Assembly (NCBI GenBank): GCA_903837815.1
Contig: CAILWD010000089.1
Location: forward strand, 1 to 20,953
Direction of reading: 5' to 3'
DNA: 20,953 nt
Origin: an uncultured Chloroflexota bacterium
GTDB taxonomy: Bacteria > Chloroflexota > Anaerolineae > Anaerolineales > Villigracilaceae
A program made the translations under genes and the position numbers. The notes under the pieces were generated by a model. That model searched no databases and was not told the origin of the DNA. It worked only from the letters and a program-made list of their open reading frames with translations. The stretch's first letter is position 1; the number at the start of each line of letters is the position of its first letter. Below are positions 1 to 6,343 of this stretch, one piece after another.

Positions 1-68
1 GCGTGTCTGTCCATTGTGAAGTTTGCATGTTTATTTTCCTTATCATTCTAATTTGGATTCATTTCCCG

Positions 69-944
69 TCAGTCTCGCGGCTCGGTTGCCAAAGCGAAAA
101 GAACAGGAAATGTTTGATGAATGCCGTCGGTCTGTTTCATGGATTGCAACCTGGTAAAAACGTCCGCTTTGAATCTTTGCAGACCTTCCACGCCTGTGGC
201 TTTTTCGACCGCCTCCAAAGTTACCCGCGCCCCATGCGACCATAACGTAGACCAGAATTCCTCCTCGTCGGCATAAACAAAAACAGACGCTTCCGATACA
301 ACTTGAATATTGACGAAGCCCGTCGTTTCCATAATTGTTTGAAGCCCTGCTGGCGTCCCGAAATCGGGTTGCGCATCGGGCGTGTTCGCCTCGCCTTGTT
401 CGGGTTCAGGTGGAAGATATGTTTTGGCGATTTCTTCAAACCAGACCCATTGTTCGTCGAACGCTTTATCCCATGTCGCCACCACAACGCGCCCATTCGG
501 TTTCAGCACGCGCCGAAACTCGGACATGGCGCGATCCAGTTGGGGAAAGAAGAAAATCGCAAAACAGCACAAAACAAAGTCAAACGAATTATCGGGAAAT
601 TGCAGGGATTCGGCGTCCATCTGGTGCGCCTCGGCATTCGAAGATAATCCCAAACGGTCAAGTTCACTAGCGGTTTCCAGCGCCATCTTCTCTGAAAGGT
701 CAACGCCGATCGCATGTCCCTGCAACCCCACGGCTTCCGCCGCGGGAATGAGAACCGCGCCCCTGCCAGTTGCCACATCGAGAACGTTAGCACCATTGGG
801 AATCTGGGCAAGTTCCACCAACCTGCGCCCGAAGTGAGAAAAGAATCGCGGACCGATATGATCGTACATACTCGCAACCCGATCAAAGAGACCTGAAACC
901 TGCTGTTTTCTTCGTTCTGAATCAGAAAGCGCGTTGTTGTCCAT
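69..944 (-). CDS. Class I SAM-dependent methyltransferase (UbiE-like)
   Basis: A 291-residue cytoplasmic methyltransferase expected to move a methyl group from S-adenosylmethionine to an unknown acceptor. Motif I (VLDVATGRG, about residues 54-62) binds SAM, the acidic end of strand 2 is GVDLS (80-84), and the post-motif segments DNSFDFVLCC and RVLKPNGRVV follow the UbiE/Methyltransf_11 pattern. The ATG at 944 is chosen because AGGAG lies 7 nt upstream. The reading frame stays open to a TTG at 1016, but those 24 extra codons match the tail of the winged-helix gene at 1960 and are a relic, not part of this protein. It is the last gene of the leftward series and ends 68 nt from the window edge. 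The substrate cannot be read from sequence; a ubiE or menG assignment is not supported. Confidence 0.85.
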   Translation of the reverse strand: MDNNALSDSERRKQQVSGLFDRVASMYDHIGPRFFSHFGRRLVELAQIPNGANVLDVATGRGAVLIPAAEAVGLQGHAIGVDLSEKMALETASELDRLGLSSNAEAHQMDAESLQFPDNSFDFVLCCFAIFFFPQLDRAMSEFRRVLKPNGRVVVATWDKAFDEQWVWFEEIAKTYLPPEPEQGEANTPDAQPDFGTPAGLQTIMETTGFVNIQVVSEASVFVYADEEEFWSTLWSHGARVTLEAVEKATGVEGLQRFKADVFTRLQSMKQTDGIHQTFPVLFALATEPRD

Positions 945-968
945 TGCGATTCTCCTTTCTATCCAAAC

Positions 969-1028
969 TTTCAACCCATCCCGCAATGGACTTGCGAGAC
1001 GCGCCAACTCCTTCAACTCGGACTCCTT
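969..1028 (-). pseudogene. Relic: C-terminal 20 codons of a second copy of the winged-helix gene
   Basis: Read on the minus strand this stretch gives KESELKELARLASPLRDGLK, which matches NESELDELSSLAGQLRDGLK at the very end of the protein at 1960-2856. The DNA also matches (compare 971-1025 with 1967-2021). The stop codon of the relic is gone and the frame runs on into the ribosome-binding site of the methyltransferase. A TAA stands three codons upstream (1035-1037), so nothing before it is translated in this frame. The simplest reading is a tandem duplication followed by loss of most of one copy, or a recombination scar. Confidence 0.7.
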
Positions 1029-1054
1029 CGAACATTACGGCGTAATTTGATCTT

Positions 1055-1954
1055 TCAGTGATTTTCCAAAAAATCGAGGATCCTGCCGTTCACCAGTTCT
1101 GCCTGCGTAAACGTCAAATCGTGACCGACTCGGGGAATGACTTCAGTTTCGATCCGGGGCGCGACGCGGTTAAGTCGGCTGACTGCTTTTTGAGCAGGAT
1201 ACATCTTTTCGTTTTCGCCGACCATGAACAGAACGGGAATTTTGAAACTTTGCCAGGCTTCGTCGTTCAGGAGTGTTGCCGGAATCACAGGCATGGGGCT
1301 GAAACACTTCTCGGCTGTCTTCCAGTCTGTGACGGCTTCATCCACAAAGGCTTGTCCTGAACTTCCGCCTTGTACAGCATCATGAAGCAGCCAGTAGTAA
1401 AACCGCCTGTGAAATTCCGCGAACGGGATGCGGGTGAGCAAAGCCCTGAAGATGAGCGACAAGGATACCGGTAAAACGGTCATCGCCGGGGCTAACAAGA
1501 CAAGTTTATGAAGACGCTCAGGATGGCAGAGCGCATACTGACTCGCCACCCAGCCCCCGTACGACAAACCCATCAGGTTGAATGTCCCGGTGGGAATGAG
1601 AACGGTCAACACTTCATCTAGCCAGGCAATGATGTCTTCCCGGTTTTTGATCTTCCGCCGTCTGACACTCAGCCCAAAATCATAGATGCTATCCAGGGCA
1701 TACGTTTTATGACGGGAAGACAGGGCGGCAATGTTGGGCACCCATGCGAGCGATGTAGCCAGACTCCCGGGTAATAAAACCAGGGGCAGATTTGTGGATT
1801 CTCCACTGATACGGACAAAAGTCTGACCTGAAGGCGTTTCGATCAATTTTGTTTCCGACTTAACCGGCCATGCCCTTGATCTTTCCATGTAAAAGGCATG
1901 GTATTCTTTCTGTGCTTGCAGAGAACGAAAGGGATGGAAGGGTGATGTTTTCAT
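1055..1954 (-). CDS. Alpha/beta hydrolase
   Basis: A 299-residue alpha/beta-hydrolase-fold protein. The oxyanion region is LLPGS (60-64), the nucleophile elbow is GLSYGG with Ser131, a likely acid is Glu247 in MVGENE, and the catalytic histidine is His278 in RVGHD. A helical cap (about 160-235) sits between strands 6 and 7. There is no signal peptide, so it should be cytoplasmic. The ATG at 1954 lies 5 nt after the stop of the winged-helix gene, with no good Shine-Dalgarno sequence, which suggests translational coupling. Families with this layout include esterases, epoxide hydrolases, haloperoxidases and C-C hydrolases; the substrate is unknown. Confidence 0.85.
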   Translation of the reverse strand: MKTSPFHPFRSLQAQKEYHAFYMERSRAWPVKSETKLIETPSGQTFVRISGESTNLPLVLLPGSLATSLAWVPNIAALSSRHKTYALDSIYDFGLSVRRRKIKNREDIIAWLDEVLTVLIPTGTFNLMGLSYGGWVASQYALCHPERLHKLVLLAPAMTVLPVSLSLIFRALLTRIPFAEFHRRFYYWLLHDAVQGGSSGQAFVDEAVTDWKTAEKCFSPMPVIPATLLNDEAWQSFKIPVLFMVGENEKMYPAQKAVSRLNRVAPRIETEVIPRVGHDLTFTQAELVNGRILDFLENH

Positions 1955-1959
1955 CTTCG

Positions 1960-2856
1960 TTATTGCTTCAACCCATCCCGCAACTGACCTGCGAGACTCG
2001 ATAACTCATCCAATTCGGACTCATTCAGGCACGACCACGGCGCGAAGAAGAGACGCTCCGCCTCCGCTTCGACCTCCGCCCGAACCTGTTTGCCCGTCGC
2101 CGTGATTTGGATCTTCCCCGAAGCGTCGTCCGCCCAGCCGCGCCGCGCCAGTTCCTGCACGTCCGCCGCGTGGACTTCGCGCGTCACGCCGCGCCCGCTG
2201 GTTTTCTCGTGGAGTTCGTCGAAGGTCAGCGCGTCGCTTTGGGAGAGTCGGTCGAGAACTTCCCACGTGTGACCTTCGATCTTGTGCGCCCGCCATGTGG
2301 CAAAATAGCAATCGTCGCGGTGTCCCTCCAACAGCAGGCAGTGAGCGACAAATCCTTCGAGAAGCGCAAACGTATTCGTCCGCTGGTAGAGGTCGCGTTT
2401 GGCTTTGATCAAAACATGCGCGGGGGGTTCGGGCGTGGAGGATGCCGCGTCCGAAATGCGGGCAAGGAGATTCCCAATCGTCCGCAGCGACTCTTTGGGC
2501 ATGGGGGTGAGAGTCGACATGGTTTTATCTCCCGCTTGCATGAGGCGAACCGCGGCGGCTCGTCCCGACTCGGTGGCGCGGTACATCCCCTGACCGTCGG
2601 ATGCCAAATATCCCTGCTGAACAGCGGAGGCAAGCCGCTCCTCGTTCACCTGCGCCAGCCCGTAGGGAAAATGGCGCATGAACTCGGCGATGGTAAATGG
2701 CTCCGCGTCGAACAACCAAAGCGGCGTCACCCAGGCGTAGTAGCCAGGTGGCAGGGAAAGCTCCTCTGCGGCTTTATCCGCGGCGGGATAGCCATAATTG
2801 TCAAACAGAATTTCCGAACTTTCTTCGAGCGTGGACCAGATAAATTTCAGGTTCAT
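1960..2856 (-). CDS. Uncharacterised protein with winged-helix-like segments
   Basis: A 298-residue soluble protein I do not recognise with certainty. Two parts look like winged helices: about residues 40-105 (WLFDAEPFTIAEFM, then LASAVQQGYLA and YRATESGRAA) and about 205-275 (ALTFDELHEKTSGRG, then LARRGWAD and ITATGKQVRAEVE). A helical region rich in His and Arg lies between them (LEGHRDDCYFATWRAHKIEGH). The C-terminus, with an aromatic FFAPW segment and a final helix, recalls SCO6745-type proteins of actinobacteria; this is only a resemblance. AGGAGG 5 nt before the ATG fixes the start. It heads a leftward unit with the alpha/beta hydrolase. A relic of a second copy of its 3' end lies at 969-1028. 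Confidence 0.7.
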   Translation of the reverse strand: MNLKFIWSTLEESSEILFDNYGYPAADKAAEELSLPPGYYAWVTPLWLFDAEPFTIAEFMRHFPYGLAQVNEERLASAVQQGYLASDGQGMYRATESGRAAAVRLMQAGDKTMSTLTPMPKESLRTIGNLLARISDAASSTPEPPAHVLIKAKRDLYQRTNTFALLEGFVAHCLLLEGHRDDCYFATWRAHKIEGHTWEVLDRLSQSDALTFDELHEKTSGRGVTREVHAADVQELARRGWADDASGKIQITATGKQVRAEVEAEAERLFFAPWSCLNESELDELSSLAGQLRDGLKQ

Positions 2857-2937
2857 AGGTGCCTCCTACCGCCTCAATACATCCCATAATTAACTGGTGG
2901 AATGAGGTAACACTTCCAACTCATTTCGCCGCAAGGA

Positions 2938-3396
2938 TCATGGTAAATCCAACCCAACCAAAGGCGTTCGTCTCTTTGCCCATTGCGCGCCAAGAGCGGA
3001 GAGTTCGTCTTCACTCAAAAAACGAGCCGCCATTTGAAAGAGGACTTGTTCCTCCTTTTGAAAATGCCCGCGGACGATTGGGAATAACTGCCTAGCAAAG
3101 TCTCGCGCAGAGTCGAGGTCGGCGGCGGATTCGATTTTGCCGAACAGGTCAACGATCTGGTTGTGTTCAAAACGCATGACCGCGAGAGGTCCGCCTTGAA
3201 CGCCGAGGTGAGGTTCGAGCGCGTTGAAGAGCAGTTCGTCTTCGAGACCCGCGTGGGCTTCGAGGGTAAAGGCGAAGGCGGCAAAGCGATGCTGGATTGA
3301 GGACAGGGAATCCAACGCGGGAAGCGCCTGTTCGATGTGCCCAAGAAACAGATAAAAGACGGCGTGTTCGCCTAGAAGCGCGTCGGTGATAAGCAT
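2938..3396 (-). CDS. Hemerythrin-like (HHE domain) protein
   Basis: A 152-residue four-helix hemerythrin-type protein that should hold a non-haem di-iron centre in the cytoplasm. Likely iron ligands are His11, His48 and Glu52 (HAGLEDE), His78 (FEHNQ), His111 and Glu115 (HFQKEEQ), the usual HHE spacing. Such proteins bind O2 or NO, or protect or repair Fe-S centres. It lies 25 nt downstream of the pseudo-receiver gene and is probably co-transcribed with it. AGGAGA is 12 nt before the ATG, rather far, but no nearer in-frame start exists. It differs strongly from the second hemerythrin at 4975-5484, so this is not a recent duplication. Confidence 0.85.
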   Translation of the reverse strand: MLITDALLGEHAVFYLFLGHIEQALPALDSLSSIQHRFAAFAFTLEAHAGLEDELLFNALEPHLGVQGGPLAVMRFEHNQIVDLFGKIESAADLDSARDFARQLFPIVRGHFQKEEQVLFQMAARFLSEDELSALGAQWAKRRTPLVGLDLP

Positions 3397-3421
3397 GAGA
3401 TTGTATTTTCTCCTGTGTAAT

Positions 3422-3781
3422 TTATGTTTTGTACCCGATGGGTAGATCGCGAATCACTTCCAAAAAATTGACGCTGCGCGCGGGAAGCCGTTGGGATGAA
3501 AAAACGCGAATGACTTTTTCGGTCAACCCTGCGCGGACGACGGACACCTCAGGGTGCTGTTCGATGATTGCGGAGGTCAGGCGGATCATTTCATCGCTTT
3601 GCGAATCCACACCTATGAGCACAACCACATCGGGGCGGGATTCGGCAATGTGTTGGTGGATATTTTCATCGAAGCCGCATGTCCCAATCAAATCCATATC
3701 CGCATGAAGGCGCAATATCTCCTCCATGCTCTCGCCGAAGAGCTGTTGGGAACACATCAGTAAAATACGATGTCTTGACAT
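3422..3781 (-). CDS. Stand-alone degenerate receiver (pseudo-REC) protein, NarL-like
   Basis: A 119-residue protein with the fold pattern of a response-regulator receiver and no output domain. It aligns by eye with the receiver of the NarL protein in this window: RILLMCSQQLFGESM against RVLMVDDHALFREGL, and RPDVVVLIGV against KPDLILMDVE. The two acidic residues after strand 1 are replaced by Cys-Ser and the phospho-acceptor Asp after strand 3 by Ile, so it cannot be phosphorylated in the usual way. The frame is open to an ATG at 3853, but the first 24 codons overlap a block also found in the non-coding region before the nar operon and have no Shine-Dalgarno. I therefore prefer the ATG at 3781 (GGA 7 nt before it); the ATG at 3793 is possible. 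A role as a partner or decoy for nitrate signalling is inference. Confidence 0.7.
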   Translation of the reverse strand: MSRHRILLMCSQQLFGESMEEILRLHADMDLIGTCGFDENIHQHIAESRPDVVVLIGVDSQSDEMIRLTSAIIEQHPEVSVVRAGLTEKVIRVFSSQRLPARSVNFLEVIRDLPIGYKT

Positions 3782-3840
3782 GCCATATTCCATTGCGCAA
3801 CTGACTCTATTCAAGAGTACTAAAGGATGCGACGTAATTG

Positions 3841-3916
3841 CATCCTTCCCCATCCCGCATCAGGAATGAAAAGAGAAGGATTTTTCCCCGCTGAAGATTC
3901 TGTTTGAATTAGTTCT
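3841..3916 (-). promoter_or_regulatory. Block shared with the narL/nar-operon junction; candidate operator
   Basis: The plus-strand words TCAGGAATGAAAA (3860-3872) and GAATTAGTTCT (3906-3916) recur at 16818-16830 and 16864-16874 with exactly the same 46-nt offset. A CATCCC-rich stretch also flanks the block on the left in both places. At 3853-3865, TCCCGCATCAGGA matches 10 of 13 positions of the palindrome TCCTGACTCAGGA found at 16811-16823. In both loci the block lies upstream of a minus-strand transcription unit. The stretch 3917-4010 has no other feature that I can name. Confidence 0.5.
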
Positions 3917-4010
3917 TTATTTTCGTCGCAGATCTAATAACCCGCCACTCGACGGCATAATAAGAAATCTGTAAGGGAATGTTTTTTAAGTCTTAGCCCA
4001 AAGGCAATTT

Positions 4011-4078
4011 ACCACAGAGGACACAAAGATCACAGAGTTTTTAATAGGTTTTCTCTGTAAATTCCGCGCCCTCTGTGT
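4011..4078. repeat. Imperfect inverted repeat, ACCACAGAGG type
   Basis: The left arm at 4011-4037 begins ACCACAGAGGACACAAAGAT. The right arm at 4053-4078 is its approximate reverse complement, with CTCTG at the inner end and CTCTGTGT at the outer end. The element lies 42 nt after the cupin stop. There is no T-run, so it is more likely a dispersed intergenic repeat than a terminator. The same consensus forms a better hairpin at 12311-12376 between narG and narH. Confidence 0.6.
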
Positions 4079-4119
4079 GAGAAATGAACTTAAGAAAAAC
4101 AGGCTCTAAAGTGTCCCAT

Positions 4120-4446
4120 TCATTTTTGAGCGCCTGGCGCGCCATGCAAAACGCCCACGAAAACGAGTTCTTCAAGCGCACGGACCGTGTGCGATTCGCC
4201 CGCATCGAACACCAGCAGCGAATTCGCCTCACATGTGCGTTCGATTCCGTCGCCGCCAGTGAAAACGCCCCTGCCCTTTAATATCACCACAAAAAACGGC
4301 GAACTCGGCGCATTATGCTCCCGAATGACTTGACCCACCTTGAGTGTGAAGAGAATTGCACGTCCGTGAGGGTCGGCGTGAAGCGGTTCAGCGTGAGGAT
4401 TGTCTTTTCCAAATTGCAGGTTATCCAACAGGTTTGCGATTTTCAT
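4120..4446 (-). CDS. Small cupin-domain protein
   Basis: A 108-residue single-domain cupin. Cupin motif 1 is around GQVIREHNAPSS (residues 38-49, His44) followed by VVILKGRGVF. Motif 2 is around FDAGESHTVRALEEL (80-94, His86). The metal-ligand set is reduced compared with classic cupins: one His in motif 1 and one in motif 2 are clear. There is no output or catalytic domain. AGGAG 7 nt before the ATG fixes the start. It lies between the pseudo-receiver and DUF2249 genes and has its own upstream gap of about 230 nt. Similar small cupins occur beside denitrification and hemerythrin genes, but no reaction can be assigned. Confidence 0.8.
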   Translation of the reverse strand: MKIANLLDNLQFGKDNPHAEPLHADPHGRAILFTLKVGQVIREHNAPSSPFFVVILKGRGVFTGGDGIERTCEANSLLVFDAGESHTVRALEELVFVGVLHGAPGAQK

Positions 4447-4501
4447 TGTAGACTCCTTTGCTTATTATTCCGAGTAACCTTAATTGACTAACACGTTAAT
4501 G

Positions 4502-4571
4502 TGTCATGCTGAGCGAAGCGAAGCATCTCTACGACTGTCCCAGAGACCCTTCGCTGCCGCTCAGGGTGATA
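4502..4571. repeat. Long imperfect inverted repeat in intergenic DNA
   Basis: The left arm (4502-4530, with CTGAGCGAAGCGAAG) and the right arm (4542-4571, with CTTCGCTGCCGCTCAG) pair over about 29 positions with a few mismatches and an 11-nt loop. The word ATGCTGAGCGAAGCGAAGCA is, from memory, common in intergenic DNA of environmental Chloroflexota and similar genomes. It sits just upstream of the cupin promoter region. No function is evident; a palindromic dispersed repeat (REP- or MITE-like) is the best guess. Confidence 0.55.
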
Positions 4572-4623
4572 TTTTGTAAGGTAACTTATGTTAACTTTGG
4601 CATGAAAATATTCAAAAGAGAAG

Positions 4624-4672
4624 GACGCCAGGCACACAAGGGAATTTATCTGATCGAGATGTGCCTGGCGTC
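4624..4672 (-). terminator. Hairpin after the DUF2249 gene
   Basis: A perfect 13-bp inverted repeat (GACGCCAGGCACA at 4624-4636 and TGTGCCTGGCGTC at 4660-4672) with a 23-nt loop starts 5 nt after the stop codon of the DUF2249 gene. On the minus strand it is followed by a moderately T-rich run (TCTCTTTTGAATATTTT). The position suits a transcription terminator of the hemerythrin-DUF2249 unit. The long loop leaves open that it is only a repeat element. Confidence 0.5.
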
Positions 4673-4677
4673 GGGCA

Positions 4678-4917
4678 TTAATTTGATTCCGTGCGACCGA
4701 TCTGCACCCGCCAGATGTCGGGACCTTCCTCGAGATATTCCCATGTGAACTGTCCCGCGTGTTCGTGAACGAACTGGTAATACAGCGGCTTCGGGTCATG
4801 ATCGTTGATCAGGATAAAACCCTGCCCTGGCGTCAGGCTGGCAAAGGTCTGGAAGATCATCGGGTGCTTTTGAGGCGGGGGAGTTTGCCGTATGTCGAGG
4901 GTGGTGGTTATGTTCAT
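4678..4917 (-). CDS. DUF2249 domain protein
   Basis: A 79-residue protein covering a complete DUF2249 domain: LDIRQTPPPQKHPMIFQTF at residues 7-25, LTPGQGFILINDHDPKPLYY at 28-47 and FTWEYLEEGPDIWRVQIG at 57-74. DUF2249 proteins are cytoplasmic, often carry the NDHDPKPL signature, and are repeatedly found with hemerythrins and denitrification or NO-response genes; their biochemical role is unknown. AAGGAG 7 nt before the ATG supports the start. It lies 57 nt downstream of the second hemerythrin and probably shares its Crp/Fnr-controlled promoter. Confidence 0.92.
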   Translation of the reverse strand: MNITTTLDIRQTPPPQKHPMIFQTFASLTPGQGFILINDHDPKPLYYQFVHEHAGQFTWEYLEEGPDIWRVQIGRTESN

Positions 4918-4974
4918 TATGTGTCTCCTTTGGAAGATGGTGGGGCGATTATAAAACGAATGGATGTTTCAGCG

Positions 4975-5484
4975 TTACACATGCGCGGCGTGTTTGGCTT
5001 TGTGCGCCGCGTCCTCCATCGCCTCGAACATCTCCCGCGCGGATTCAGGCGTCAGGCGCTGGTCGAGAATGGGCAGATAGACCTCCTCTTCCTTCGCAAA
5101 GTGAAGCTTGACAAGCGCATACACACCGTACAACACGCGCTGCAAAACCTTTGTCTGTTTGAATGCCAATTGCGCATCGCCCAAATTCTTTTTCAGTGTT
5201 TCGAGTTCTTCAATGTAACTGCCGATTTCAACATGGTCGCGGCTCATGGTCTTGGTAGCGTCGGGACTGCCGAGCACCTTTTGAACAACAGGATACAGCG
5301 CAGCCTCTTCCGCTTCAGCATGGGGCTTGAGATGGTGGGCAAGAAATTCATAAACTTCATCCACGCCTTTTCGGGTCTCTGTGATGGACGCGATATCAAG
5401 TCTCTCAGCGACCTGACGGATGTGATCTACATTCGGAAATAACTCCTTATGCTCATCACGTAGGGGTTGGGTAACAGTACTCAT
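4975..5484 (-). CDS. Hemerythrin HHE domain protein
   Basis: A 169-residue helical bundle of the hemerythrin/HHE class. Likely di-iron ligands are His12 (RDEHKEL), His55 and Glu59 (HAEAEE), His84 (SRDHVEI), His128 and Glu132 (HFAKEEE). The C-terminus adds about 30 residues, ending with a His- and Ala-rich stretch. It is cytoplasmic. AAGGAG 7 nt before the ATG defines the start. Its promoter contains a Crp/Fnr-type box at the activator position, and the regulator gene lies immediately upstream on the same strand. With the following DUF2249 gene it forms a likely NO- or oxygen-responsive unit. A RIC/YtfE function is possible, but the N-terminal ScdA-type domain is missing. Confidence 0.88.
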   Translation of the reverse strand: MSTVTQPLRDEHKELFPNVDHIRQVAERLDIASITETRKGVDEVYEFLAHHLKPHAEAEEAALYPVVQKVLGSPDATKTMSRDHVEIGSYIEELETLKKNLGDAQLAFKQTKVLQRVLYGVYALVKLHFAKEEEVYLPILDQRLTPESAREMFEAMEDAAHKAKHAAHV

Positions 5485-5514
5485 GGTTAATCTCCTTCAG
5501 ACTTTGAATGTTTA

Positions 5515-5563
5515 TACTCTTACTATACACGTCTCCTCGCACAATTTACATGACGCAAGTCAA
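5515..5563 (-). promoter_or_regulatory. Crp/Fnr-dependent promoter of the hemerythrin-DUF2249 unit
   Basis: On the minus strand, TTGACTTGCGTCAT (5563-5550) is a Crp/Fnr-type box with half-sites TTGAC and GTCAT around 4 nt. A -10 hexamer TATAGT lies at 5527-5522, giving a predicted start at 5515. The centre of the box (5556.5) is then exactly at -41.5, the classic class II activator position. The box overlaps the stop codon of the regulator gene. The start site is predicted, not mapped. Confidence 0.6.
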
Positions 5564-6315
5564 TTAACTGCACCCTTTTCCACCAGATGTTTCAAACGCT
5601 TCGCGTTCGCGATCGTCACCCACTTGCGCCCTGACTTGACCAGTTTCTCCTCGGCGAAGCGGCTCATCACGCGGCTGACCGTCTCGGTGGTCGCGCCCGT
5701 CATTGCCGCCAGGTCCTGCCGCGAAAACGGAAGTTGGATTAAAACGTTATCGTCGCGTGCTTCGCCCACTTTTCCCGCCAACCGCAGCAGCGCCGCGGCG
5801 ATACGTTGTTCAGCGGTAAACGAACTCAATTGCTGGACGATCTCCCGCGACTCCACCAAACGCTGACTGACCACTTCCAGAGCGTGCCGCGCCACATCAG
5901 GATATTCTGAAAGGATCGCTTCAAAATCGGCGGAGGAGATTTGCAGGATGCAACAATCGGTTTGCGCAATGGCAGTCTCCGTATAAATGCGCCCGCCAAG
6001 AGCGGTTAATACGCCAAAGTATTCGCCGCCGTGCAAGATATCCAACAGCACTTCCCGCCCAGAAGCGGCTACACGAAGCAACTTAACCTTTCCCATCGCC
6101 ACAAGATGGAGAAACTTCGCGTCATCGCCTTCAAAATAAATCCGCTCTCCCGCACGTACATCGTGGTCATGAACAAGAGGGTTGATTTTCGCAATCGCCT
6201 CGGCGGACAAATGCCTGAAGAACGGCAAACGCCCGATGATCTTCAAACGATACTCCAGAGAACATACGGCAGGGTCCACCCAGTCCAACCGCACGGGAGA
6301 TTTGGGGCGCGTCAT
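5560..6315 (-). CDS. Crp/Fnr-family transcriptional regulator (DNR-like)
   Basis: A 251-residue regulator: a cyclic-nucleotide-binding-like beta barrel (about 28-140), a dimer helix (about 142-170) and a winged helix (about 171-250). The recognition helix reads TTETVSRVMSRF, with Glu211, Ser214 and Arg215 in the E-xx-SR pattern that reads TTGA half-sites in FNR and DNR. Cysteines are Cys18, Cys121 and Cys122 only, so the N-terminal cluster of oxygen-sensing FNR is absent. A haem/NO sensor of the DNR type, or another ligand, is more likely (inference). AAGGAAA lies 5 nt before the ATG at 6315; the longer open frame to 6552 has unlike composition and overlaps the VOC gene. Third gene of a unit with 6711-7025 and 6344-6706. 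A matching TTGAC box lies at its own stop codon. Confidence 0.88.
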   Translation of the reverse strand: MTRPKSPVRLDWVDPAVCSLEYRLKIIGRLPFFRHLSAEAIAKINPLVHDHDVRAGERIYFEGDDAKFLHLVAMGKVKLLRVAASGREVLLDILHGGEYFGVLTALGGRIYTETAIAQTDCCILQISSADFEAILSEYPDVARHALEVVSQRLVESREIVQQLSSFTAEQRIAAALLRLAGKVGEARDDNVLIQLPFSRQDLAAMTGATTETVSRVMSRFAEEKLVKSGRKWVTIANAKRLKHLVEKGAVN

Positions 6316-6343
6316 GTTATTTCCTTTCCAATAAAAACGGCGC

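Noticed and set aside
945..1016. N-terminal extension of the methyltransferase from a TTG at 1016.
   Set aside because: These codons are the relic tail of another gene, and a strong Shine-Dalgarno supports the ATG at 944.
2107..2889. Plus-strand open frame of 260 codons opposite the winged-helix gene.
   Set aside because: A shadow frame; the minus-strand gene has an AGGAGG start and a coherent protein.
4478..4500. TTGACTAACACGTTAA as a possible Crp/Fnr box before the cupin gene.
   Set aside because: The half-sites are 6 nt apart instead of 4 and the second is GTTAA, so it does not fit the family consensus.
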